A stretch of DNA of 64,000 nt from Luidia sarsii (Eukaryota > Echinodermata > Asteroidea > Paxillosida > Luidiidae), in NCBI GenBank assembly GCA_949987565.1, contig OX465116.1, forward strand, positions 248,001 to 312,000, written 5' to 3'. This document shows positions 12,801 to 24,219 of the stretch, one piece after another. Numbering within the stretch: the stretch's first letter is position 1; each line of letters begins with the position of its first letter. The translations under genes were made by a program, and so were the position numbers. The notes under the pieces were generated by a model. That model searched no databases and was not told the origin of the DNA. It was given only the letters and a program-made list of their open reading frames with translations.

Positions 12801-13921
12801 GGCATAATTGTCGACGGCAGAGAGTGACTGAGCAGAAAGATAGGGTTTGGAAATTATTATCTCATTAACTAAGATGCTGACGACATTCAAATTTGTCCTA
12901 GGAAGAGGCCTAGGGTTCATCTAACAACAGGTGTTAAAGTTACTGAGTTTGGAGAACATTTCTTTTGATGGTTTTCCAGGGAAAGGCAACGACCCTTCAT
13001 CTGTCTGAGTGTCAACTGTGTATTCATACGAGCGGACGTTGATTCGCAGATTTTGCAGGTGATGGGCAGAGATATATTCCTCGCGTGTTCATATCGTTTT
13101 ACATTTTAGGTTTTGATGCTTGAAACTTGGCATGAAAGTAGCCCTGGGATTCCTCCAGTGGCCTGAGTCAAAACATCTGAATTCGGAGTCAATTTCTATT
13201 CAAACATTTTCAGGAGAAGGGAGCGACCCTACCTGTTTCTCTGAGCTGCCATTGTCCAGTCGCTGGCATAATTGTCGACGGCAGAGAGTGACTGAGCAGA
13301 AAGATAGGGTTTGAAAATTAATATCTCATTAACTAAGATGCTGACGACATTCAAATTTGTCCTAGGAAGAGGCCTAGGGTTCTTCTAACAACAGGTGTTA
13401 AAGTTACTGAGTTTGGAGAACATTTCTTTTGATGGTTTTCCAGGGAAAGGCAACGACCCTTCATCTGTCTGAGTGTCAACTGTGTATTCATACGAGTAGA
13501 CGTTGATTCGCAGATTTTGCAGGTGATGGGCAGAGATATATTGCTTGCGTTTTCATATCGTTTTACATTTTAGGTTTTGATTCTTGAAACTTGGCATGAA
13601 AGTAGCCCTGGGATTCCTCCAGTGGCCTGAGTCAAAACATCTGAATTTGGATTCAATTTCTATTCAAACATTTTCAGGAGAAGGGAGCGACCCTACCTGT
13701 TTCTCGGAGCTGCCATTGTCCAGTCGCTGGCATAATTGTCGACGGCAGAGAGTGACTGAGCAGAAAGATAGGGTTTGAAAATTAATATCTCATTAACTAA
13801 GATGCTGACGACATTCAAATTTGTCCTAGGAAGAGGCCTAGGGTTCTTCTAACAACAGGTGTTAAAGTTACTGAGTTTGGAGAACATTTCTTTTGATGGT
13901 TTTCCAGGGAAAGGCAACGAC

Positions 13922-16900
13922 CCTTCATCTGTCTGAGTGTCAACTGTGTATTCATACGAGTAGACGTTAACTCGCTGGCTTTGGAGGTGATAGACAGAGA
14001 TTGTTCCTTGCGTGTTCATATCGTAATATAATTTAGGTTTTGATGCTTGAAACTTGGCATGGAAGTAGCCCTGGGATTCCTCCAGTGGCCTGAGTCAAAA
14101 CATCTGAATTCGGAGTCAATTTCTATTCAAACATTTTCAGGAGAAGGGAGCGACCCTACCTGTTTCTCTGAGCTGCCATTGTCCAGTCGCTGGCATAATT
14201 GTCGACGGCAGAGAGTGACTGAGCAGAAAGATACGGTTTGAAAATTAATATCTCATTAACTAAGATGCTGACGACATTCAAATTTGTCCTAAGAAGAGGC
14301 CTAGGGTTCTTCTAACAACAGGTGTTAAAGTTACTGAGTTTGGAGAACATTTCTTTTGATGGTTTTCCAGGGAAAGGCAACGACCCTTCATCTGTCTGAG
14401 TGTCAACTGTGTATTCATACGAGTACGCGTTAACTCGCTGGCTTTGGAGGTGATAGGCAGATATATATTCCTTGTGTGTTTATATCGTAATACATTTTAG
14501 GTTTTGATGCTTGAAACTTGGCATGAAAGTAGCCCTGGGATTCCTCCAGTGGCCTGAGTCAAAACAACTGAATTCGGAGTCAATTTCTATTCAAACATTT
14601 TCAGCAGAAGGGAGCGACTCTACCTGTTTCTCTGAGCTGCCATTGTCCAGTCGCTGGCATAATTGTCGACGGCAGAGAGTGACTGAGCAGAAAGATAGGG
14701 TTTGGAAATTATTATCTCATTAACTAAGATGCTGACGACATTCAAATTTGTCCTAGGAAGAGGCCTAGGGTTCATCTAACAACAGGTGTTAAAGTTACTG
14801 AGTTTGGAGAACATTTCTTTTGATGGTTTTCCAGGGAAAGGCAACGACCCTTCATCTGTCTGAGTGTCAACTGTGTATTCATACGAGCGGACGTTGATTC
14901 GCAGATTTTGCAGGTGATGGGCAGAGATATATTCCTCGCGTGTTCATATCGTTTTACATTTTAGGTTTTGATGCTTGAAACTTGGCATGAAAGTAGCCGT
15001 GGGATTCCTCCAGTGGCCTGAGTCAAAACATCTGAATTCGGAGTCAATTTCTATTCAAACATTTTCAGGAGAAGGGAGCGACCCTACCTGTTTCTCTGAG
15101 CTGCCATTGTCCAGTCGCTGGCATAATTGTCGACGGCAGAGAGTGACTGAGCAGAAAGATAGGGTTTGAAAATTAATATCTCATTAACTAAGATGCTGAC
15201 GACATTCAAATTTGTCCTAGGAAGAGGCCTAGGGTTCTTCTAACAACAGGTGTTAAAGTTACTGAGTTTGGAGAACATTTCTTTTGATGGTTTTCCAGGG
15301 AAAGGCAACGACCCTTCATCTGTCTGAGTGTCAACTGTGTATTCATACGAGTAGACGTTGATTCGCAGATTTTGCAGGTGATGGGCAGAGATATATTGCT
15401 TGCGTGTTCATATCGTTTTACATTTTAGGTTTTGATTCTTGAAACTTGGCATGAAAGTAGCCCTGGGATTCCTCCAGTGGCCTGAGTCAAAACATCTGAA
15501 TTTGGATTCAATTTCTATTCAAACATTTTCAGGAGAAGGGAGCGACCCTACCTGTTTCTCGGAGCTGCCATTGTCCAGTCGCTGGCATAATTGTCGACGG
15601 CAGAGAGTGACTGAGCAGAAAGATAGGGTTTGAAAATTAATATCTCATTAACTAAGATGCTGACGACATTCAAATTTGTCCTAGGAAGAGGCCTAGGGTT
15701 CTTCTAACAACAGGTGTTAAAGTTACTGAGTTTGGAGAACATTTCTTTTGATGGTTTTCCAGGGAAAGGCAACGACCCTTCATCTGTCTGAGTGTCAACT
15801 GTGTATTCATACGAGTACACGTTAACTCGCTGGTTTTGGAGGTGATAGACAGAGATATATTCCTTGCGTGTTCATATCGTAATATAATTTAGGTTTTGAT
15901 GCTTGAAACTTGGCATGGAAGTAGCCCTGGGATTCCTCCAGTGGCCTGAGTCAAAACATCTGAATTCGGAGTCAATTTCTATTCAAACATTTTCAGGAGA
16001 AGGGAGCGACCCTACCTGTTTCTCTGAGCTGCCATTGTCCAGTCGCTGGCATAATTGTCGACGGCAGAGAGTGACTGAGCAGAAAGATACGGTTTGGAAA
16101 TTAATATCTCATTAACTAAGATGCTGACGACATTCAAATTTGTCCTAGGAAGAGGCCTAGGGTTCTTCTAACAACAGGTGTTAAAGTTACTGAGTTTGGA
16201 GAACATTTCTTTTGATGGTTTTCCAGGGAAAGGCAACGACCCTTCATCTGTCTGAGTGTCAACTGTGTATTCATACGAGCGGACGTTGATTCGCAGATTT
16301 TGCAGGTGATGGGCAGAGATATATTCCTCGCGTGTTCATATCGTTTTACATTTTAGGTTTTGATGCTTGAAACTTGGCATGAAAGTAGCCGTGGGATTCC
16401 TCCAGTGGCCTGAGTCAAAACATCTGAATTCGGAGTCAATTTCTATTCAAACATTTTCAGGAGAAGGGAGCGACCCTACCTGTTTCTCTGAGCTGCCATT
16501 GTCCAGTCGCTGGCATAATTGTCGACGGCAGAGAGTGACTGAGCAGAAAGATAGGGTTTGAAAATTAATATCTCATTAACTAAGATGCTGACGACATTCA
16601 AATTTGTCCTAGAAAGAGGCCTAGGGTTCTTCTAACAACAGGTGTTAAAGTTACTGAGTTTGGAGAACATTTCTTTTGATGGTTTTCCAGGGAAAGGCAA
16701 CGACCCTTCATCTGTCTGAGTGTCAACTGTGTATTCATACGAGTAGACGTTGATTCGCAGATTTTGCAGGTGATGGGCAGAGATATATTGCTTGCGTGTT
16801 CATATCGTTTTACATTTTAGGTTTTGATTCTTGAAACTTGGCATGAAAGTAGCCCTGGGATTCCTCCAGTGGCCTGAGTCAAAACATCTGAATTTGGATT

Positions 16901-18316
16901 CAATTTCTATTCAAACATTTTCAGGAGAAGGGAGCGACCCTACCTGTTTCTCGGAGCTGCCATTGTCCAGTCGCTGGCATAATTGTCGACGGCAGAGAGT
17001 GACTGAGCAGAAAGATAGGGTTTGAAAATTAATATCTCATTAACTAAGATGCTGACGACATTCAAATTTGTCCTAGGAAGAGGCCTAGGGTTCTTCTAAC
17101 AACAGGTGTTAAAGTTACTGAGTTTGGAGAACATTTCTTTTGATGGTTTTCCAGGGAAAGGCAACGACCCTTCATCTGTCTGAGTGTCAACTGTGTATTC
17201 ATACGAGTACACGTTAACTCGCTGGTTTTGGAGGTGATAGACAGAGATATATTCCTTGCGTGTTCATATCGTAATATAATTTAGGTTTTGATGCTTGAAA
17301 CTTGGCATGGAAGTAGCCCTGGGATTCCTCCAGTGGCCTGAGTCAAAACATCTGAATTCGGAGTCAATTTCTATTCAAACATTTTCAGGAGAAGGGAGCG
17401 ACCCTACCTGTTTCTCTGAGCTGCCATTGTCCAGTCGCTGGCATAATTGTCGACGGCAGAGAGTGACTGAGCAGAAAGATACGGTTTGGAAATTAATATC
17501 TCATTAACTAAGATGCTGACGACATTCAAATTTGTCCTAGGAAGAGGCCTAGGGTTCTTCTAACAACAGGTGTTAAAGTTACTGAGTTTGGAGAACATTT
17601 CTTTTGATGGTTTTCCAGGGAAAGGCAACGACCCTTCATCTGTCTGAGTGTCAACTGTGTATTCATAGGAGTAGACGTTAACTCGCTGGCTTTGAAGGTG
17701 ATAGGCAGAGATATATTCCTTGCGTGTTCATATAGTAATACATTTTAGGTTTTGATGCTTGAAACTTGGCATGAAAGTAGCCCTAGGATTCCTCCAGTGG
17801 CCTGAGTCAAAACATCTGAATTCGGAGTCAATTTCTATTCAAACATTTTCAGGAGAAGGGAGCGACTCTACCTGTTTCTCTGAGCTGCCATTGTCCAGTC
17901 GCTGGCATAATTGTCGACGGCAGAGAGTGACTGAGTCGAAAAAGAGGGTTTGCAAATTAATATTTCATTACATATGATGCTGACGACATTCAAATTTACC
18001 CTAGGAAGAGGCCTAGGGTTCCTCTAACGACAAGTGTTAAAGTTACTGAGTTTGGAGAACATTTCTTTTGATGGTTTTCCAGGGAAAGGCAACGACCCTT
18101 CATCTGTCTGAGTGTCAACTGTGTATTCATACGAGTAGACGTTAACTCGCTGGCTTTGGAGATGATAGGCAGAGATATATTCCTTGCGTGTTCATATCGT
18201 AATACATTTTAGGTTTTGATGCTTGAAACTTGGCATGAAAGTAGCCCTGGGATTCCTCCAGTGGCCTGAGTAAATAAACATCTGAATTCGGAGTCAATTT
18301 CTATTCAAACATTTTC
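13922..18316. repeat. Right copy of the 13.9-kb-spaced duplication
   Basis: This matches bases 1 to about 4395, including the 463-bp unit ending in gagattgttcc, two copies of the 1392-bp three-unit HOR (14975-17758), the gagtcgaaaaag unit at 17759 and the gagtaaataaac unit at 18223. On its right side the 18223 unit continues with caggagaag, gatacgg and ctcaataaatattatg, unlike the 4302 unit. It therefore probably keeps the non-chimeric form on this side. Confidence 0.9.
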
Positions 18317-18688
18317 AGGAGAAGGGAGCGACCCTACCTGTTTCTCTGAGCTGCCATTGTCCAGTCGCTGGCATAATTGTCGACGGCAGAGAGTGACTGA
18401 GCAGAAAGATACGGTTTGGAAATTAATATCTCAATAAATATTATGCTGACGACATTCAAATTTGCCCTAGGAAGAGGCCTTGGATTCTTCTAACAAGAAG
18501 TGTTAAAGTTACTGAGTTTGGAGAACATTTCTTTTGATGGTTTTCCAGGGAAAGGCAACGACCCTTCATCTGTCTGAGTGTCAACTGTGTATTCATACGA
18601 GTACGCGTTAACTCGCTGGCTTTGGAGGTGATAGGCAGAGATATATTCCTTGTGTGTTCATATCGTAATACATTTTAGGTTTTGATGC

Positions 18689-19400
18689 TTGAAACTTGGC
18701 ATGAAAGTAGCCCTGGGATTCCTCCAGTGGCCTGAGTCAAAACAACTGAATTCGGAGTCAATTTCTATTCAAACATTTTCAGCAGAAGGGAGCGACTCTA
18801 CCTGTTTCTCTGAGCTGCCATTGTCCAGTCGCTGGCATAATTGTCGACGGCAGAGAGTGACTGAGCAGAAAGATAGGGTTTGGAAATTATTATCTCATTA
18901 ACTAAGATGCTGACGACATTCAAATTTGTCCTAGGAAGAGGCCTAGGGTTCATCTAACAACAGGTGTTAAAGTTACTGAGTTTGGAGAACATTTCTTTTG
19001 ATGGTTTTCCAGGGAAAGGCAACGACCCTTCATCTGTCTGAGTGTCAACTGTGTATTCATACGAGCGGACGTTGATTCGCAGATTTTGCAGGTGATGGGC
19101 AGAGATATATTCCTCGCGTGTTCATATCGTTTTACATTTTAGGTTTTGATGCTTGAAACTTGGCATGAAAGTAGCCCTGGGATTCCTCCAGTGGCCTGAG
19201 TCAAAACATCTGAATTCGGAGTCAATTTCTATTCAAACATTTTCAGGAGAAGGGAGCGACCCTACCTGTTTCTCTGAGCTGCCATTGTCCAGTCGCTGGC
19301 ATAATTGTCGACGGCAGAGAGTGACTGAGCAGAAAGATAGGGTTTGGAAATTAATATCTCATTAACTAAGATGCTGACGACATTCAAATTTGTCCTAAGA
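18689..19400. repeat. Two-unit segment shared with the eight-unit HOR
   Basis: The units at 18689 (acaactgaattc, cagcagaag, attattatctc) and 19153 (gagcggacg before the anchor) match the pairs at 8944/9408, 12656/13120 and 22828/23292. They link the eight-unit HOR region to the seven-unit HOR that follows. The 19153 unit changes character at its end to cctaagaagaggccaaggg, which is shared with the unit at 23756. Confidence 0.78.
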
Positions 19401-19519
19401 AGAGGCCAAGGGTTCTTCTAACAACAGGTGTTAAAGTTACTGAGTTTGGAGAACATTTCTTTTGATGGTTTTCCAGGGAAAGGCAACGACCCTTCATCTG
19501 TCTGAGTGTCAACTTTGTA

Positions 19520-19521
19520 TG
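19520..19521. other. 37-bp deletion junction in one unit
   Basis: After aactttgtat (ending at 19520) the sequence jumps directly to gataggcaga. The sister unit near 24111-24173 has the same aactttgtat variant but keeps the 37 bp between (from tcatacgag to ttggaggt). The shared marker shows that the deletion happened in this copy after the two shared an ancestor. It is the only indel larger than 2 bp that I found in the window. Confidence 0.9.
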
Positions 19522-19579
19522 ATAGGCAGAGATATATTCCTTGCGTGTTCATATCGTAATACATTTTAGGTTTTGATGC

Positions 19580-22500
19580 TTGAAACTTGGCATGAAAGTA
19601 GCCCTAGGATTCCTCCAGTGGCCTGAGTCAAAACATCTGAATTCGGAGTCAATTTCTATTCAAACATTTTCAGGAGAAGGGAGCGACCCTACCTGTTTCT
19701 CTGAGCTGCCATTGTCCAGTCGCTGGCATAATTGTCGACGGCAGAGAGTGACTGAGCAGAAAGATACGGTTTGGAAATTAATATCTCATTAACTAAGATG
19801 CTGACGACATTCAAATTTGTCCTAGGAAGAGGCCTAGGGTTCTTCTAACAACAGGTGTTAAAGTTACTGAGTTTGGAGAACATTTCTTTTGATGGTTTTC
19901 CAGGGAAAGGCAACGACCCTTCATCTGTCAAAGTGTCAACTGTGTATTCATACGAGTAGACGTTAACTCGCTGACTTTGGAGGTGACAGGCAGAGATATA
20001 TTCCTTGCGTGTTCATATCGTAATACATTTTAGGTTTTGATGCTTGAAACTTGGCATGAAAGTAGCCCTAGGATTCCTCCAGTGGCCTGAGTCAAAACAT
20101 CTGAATTTGGAGTCAATTTCTATTCAAACATTTTCAGGAGAAGGGAGCGACCCTACCTGTTTCTCTGAGCTGCCATTGTCCAGTCGCTGGCATAATTGTC
20201 GACGGCAGAGAGTGACTGAGCAGAAAGATACGGTTTGGAAATTAATATCCCATTAACTAAGATGCTGACGACATTCAAATTTGTCCTAAGAAGAGGCCTA
20301 GGGTTCTTCTAACAACAGGTGTTAAAGTTACTGAGTTTGGAGAACATTTCTTTTGATGGTTTTCCAGGGAAAGGCAACGACCCTTCATCTGTCTGAGTGT
20401 CAACTGTGTATTCATACGATTAGACGTTAACTCGCTGACTTTGGAGGTGATAGGCAGAGATATATTCCTTGCGTGTTCATATCGTAATACATTTTAGGTT
20501 TTGATGCTTGAAACTTGGCATGAAAGTAGCCCTAGGATTCCTCCAGTGGCCTGAGTGAAAACATCTGAATTCGGAGTCAATTTCTATTCAAACATTTTCA
20601 GGAGAAGGGAGCGACCCTACCTGTTTCTCTGAGCTGCCATTGTCCAGTCGCTGGCATAATTGTCGACGGCAGAGAGTGACTGAGCAGAAAGATATGGTTT
20701 GGAAATTAATATCCCATTAACTAAGATGCTGACGACATTCAAATTTGTCCTAGGAAGAGGCCTAGGGTTCTTCTAACAACAGGTGTTAAAGTTACTGAGT
20801 TTGGAGAACATTTCTTTTGATGGTTTTCCAGGGAAAGGCAACGACCCCTCATCTGTCAAAGTGTCAACTGTGTATTCATACGAGTAGACGTTAACTCGCT
20901 GGCTTTGGAGGTGATAGGCAGAGATATATTCCTTGCGTGTTCATATCGTTTTACATTTTAGCTTTTGATGCTTGAAACTTGGCATGAAAGTAGCCCTGGG
21001 ATTCCTCCAGTGGCCTGAGTCAAAACATCTGAATTCGGAGTCAATTTCTATTCAAACATTTTCAGGAGAAGGGAGCGACCCTACCTGTTTCTCTGAGCTG
21101 TTATTGTCCAGTCGCTGGCATAATGGTCGACGGCAGAGAGTGACTGAGCAGAAAGATAGGGTTTGGAAATTAATATCTCAATAAATATTATGCTGACGAG
21201 ATTCAAATTTGCCCTAGGAAGAGGCCTTGGATTCTTCTAACAAGAAGTGTTAAAGTTACTGAGTTTAGAGAACATTTCTTTTGATGGTTTTCCAGGGAAA
21301 GGCAACGACCCTTCATCTGTTCGAGTGTCAACTGTGTATTCATACGAGTACGCGTTAACTCGCTGGCTTTGGAGGTGATAGGCAGAGATATATTCCTTGC
21401 GTGTTCATATCGTAATACATTTTAGGTTTTGATGCTTGAAACTTGGCGTGAAAGTAGCCCTGGGATTCCTCCAGTGGCCTGAGTCAAAACATCTGAATTC
21501 GGAGTCAATTTCTATTCAAACATTTTCAGGAGAAGGGAGCGACCGTACCTGTTTCTCTGAGCTGCTATTGTCCAGTCACTGGCATTATGGTCGACGGCAG
21601 ACAGTAACTGAGTAGGAAGATACGGTTTGCAAATTAATATCTCATTAAATATTATGCTGACGACATTCAAATTTGTCCTAGGAAGAGGCCTAGGGTTCTT
21701 CTAACAACAGGTGTTATAGTTACTGAGTTTGGAGAACATTTCTTTTGATGGTTTTCCAGGGAAAGGCAACGACCCTTCATCTGTCTGAGTGTCAACTGTG
21801 TATTCATTCGAGTAGACGTTAACTCGCTGACTTTGGAGGTGATAGGCAGAGATATTTTCCTTGCGTGTTCATATCGTAATACATTTTAGGTTTTTATGCT
21901 TGAAACTTGGCATGAAAGTAGCCCTAGGATTCCTCCAGTGGCCTGAGTCAAAACATCTGAATTCGGAGTCAATTTCTATTCAAACATTTTCAGGAGAAGG
22001 GAGCGACCCTACCTGTTTCTCTGAGCTGCCATTGTCCAGTCGCTGGCATAATTGTCGACGGCAGAGAGTGACTGAGCAGAAAGATAGGGTTTGAAAATTA
22101 ATATCTCATTAACTAAGATGCTGACGACATTCAAATTTGTCCTAGGAAGAGGCCTAGGGTTCTTCTAACAACAGGTGTTAAAGTTACTGAGTTTGGAGAA
22201 CATTTTTTTTGATGGTTTTCCAGGGAAAGGCAACGACCCTTCATCTGTCTGAGTGTCAACTGTGTATTCATACGAGTAGACGTTAACTCGCTGACTTTGG
22301 AGGTGATAGGCAGAGATATTTTCCTTGCGTGTTCATATCGTTTTACATTTTAGGTTTTGATGCTTGAAACTTGGCATGAAAGTAGCCCTTGGATTCCTCC
22401 AGTGGCCTGAGTCAAAACATCTGAATTCGGAGTCAATTTCTATTCAAACATTTTCAGGAGAAGGGAGCGACTCTACCTGTTTCTCTGAGCTGCCATTGTC

Positions 22501-22827
22501 CAGTCGCTGGCATAATTGTCGACGGCAGAGAGTGACTGAGCAGAAAGATACGGTTTGGAAATTAATATCTCAATAAATATTATGGTGACGACATTCAAAT
22601 TTGCCCTAGGAAGAGGCCTTGGATTCTTCTAACAAGAAGTGTTAAAGTTACTGAGTTTGGAGAACATTTCTTTTGATGGTTTTCCAGGGAAAGGCAACGA
22701 CCCTTCATCTGTCTGAGTGTCAACTGTGTATTCATACGAGTACGCGTTAACTCGCTGGCTTTGGAGGTGATAGGCAGAGATATATTCCTTGTGTGTTCAT
22801 ATCGTAATACATTTTAGGTTTTGATGC
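19580..22827. repeat. Seven-unit HOR, copy 1
   Basis: Ordered unit types: ccctaggattcc with gatacgg (19580); gaatttggagtc (20044); gagtgaaaac with gatatgg (20508); acattttagctttt with cataatggtcg (20972); ggcgtgaaag with gtcactggcattatgg (21436); tttttatgcttg (21900); cccttggattcc (22364). The same order returns at 24220 and 27004. The unit leading into this copy is 37 bp short. Confidence 0.82.
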
Positions 22828-24219
22828 TTGAAACTTGGCATGAAAGTAGCCCTGGGATTCCTCCAGTGGCCTGAGTCAAAACAACTGAATTCGGAGTCAA
22901 TTTCTATTCAAACATTTTCAGCAGAAGGGAGCGACTCTACCTGTTTCTCTGAGCTGCCATTGTCCAGTCGCTGGCATAATTGTCGACGGCAGAGAGTGAC
23001 TGAGCAGAAAGATAGGGTTTGGAAATTATTATCTCATTAACTAAGATGCTGACGACATTCAAATTTGTCCTAGGAAGAGGCCTAGGGTTCATCTAACAAC
23101 AGGTGTTAAAGTTACTGAGTTTGGAGAACATTTCTTTTGATGGTTTTCCAGGGAAAGGCAACGACCCTTCATCTGTCTGAGTGTCAACTGTGTATTCATA
23201 CGAGCGGACGTTGATTCGCAGATTTTGCAGGTGATGGGCAGAGATATATTCCTCGCGTGTTCATATCGTTTTACATTTTAGGTTTTGATGCTTGAAACTT
23301 GGCATGAAAGTAGCCCTGGGATTCCTCCAGTGGCCTGAGTCAAAACATCTGAATTCGGAGTCAATTTCTATTCAAACATTTTCAGGAGAAGGGAGCGACC
23401 CTACCTGTTTCTCTGAGCTGCCATTGTCCAGTCGCTGGCATAATTGTCGACGGCAGAGAGTGACTGAGCAGAAAGATAGGGTTTGGAAATTAATATCTCA
23501 ATAAATATTATGCTGACGACATTCAAATTTGCCCTAGGAAGAGGCCTTGGATTCTTCTAACAAGAAGTGTAAAAGTTACTGAGTTTGGAGAACATTTCTT
23601 TTGATGGTTTTCCAGGGAAAGGCAACGACCCTTCATCTGTCTGAGTGTCAACTGTGTATTCATACGAGTAGACGTTAACTCGCTGGCTTTGGAGGTGATA
23701 GACAGAGATATATTCCTTGCGTGTTCATATCGTAATATAATTTAGGTTTTGATGCTTGAAACTTGGCATGGAAGTAGCCCTGGGATTCCTCCAGTGGCCT
23801 GAGTCAAAACATCTGAATTCGGAGTCAATTTCTATTCAAACATTTTCAGGAGAAGGGAGCGACCCTACCTGTTTCTCTGAGCTGCCATTGTCCAGTCGCT
23901 GGCATAATTGTCGACGGCAGAGAGTGACTGAGCAGAAAGATACGGTTTGGAAATTAATATCTCATTAACTAAGATGCTGACGACATTCAAATTTGTCCTA
24001 AGAAGAGGCCAAGGGTTCTTCTAACAACAGGTGTTAAAGTTACTGAGTTTGGAGAACATTTCTTTTGATGGTTTTCCAGGGAAAGGCAACGACCCTTCAT
24101 CTGTCTGAGTGTCAACTTTGTATTCATACGAGTAGACGTTAACTCGCTGACTTTGGAGGTGATAGGCAGAGATATATTCCTTGCGTGTTCATATCGTAAT
24201 ACATTTTAGGTTTTGATGT
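22828..24219. repeat. Three units between HOR copies
   Basis: The units at 22828 (acaactgaattc type), 23292 (gagcggacg type whose B-half is the ctcaataaatattatg form) and 23756 (catggaagtagcc type) separate copies 1 and 2 of the seven-unit HOR. The first two resemble 18689/19153. The third resembles the units at 126 and 1982. The stretch looks like a patchwork of types from the left part of the window. Confidence 0.72.

Larger units (their letters stand above)
9408..13119. repeat. Eight-unit HOR copy (3712 bp)
   Basis: Units at 9408, 9872, 10336, 10800, 11264, 11728, 12192 and 12656 form the unexpanded version of the HOR. The next cycle starts at 13120 and 13584 with the same two unit types, and then stops where the right copy of the 13.9-kb duplication begins near 13.9 kb. 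The correspondence with the ten-unit copy to its left is unit by unit, with very few single-base differences seen. Confidence 0.88.
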
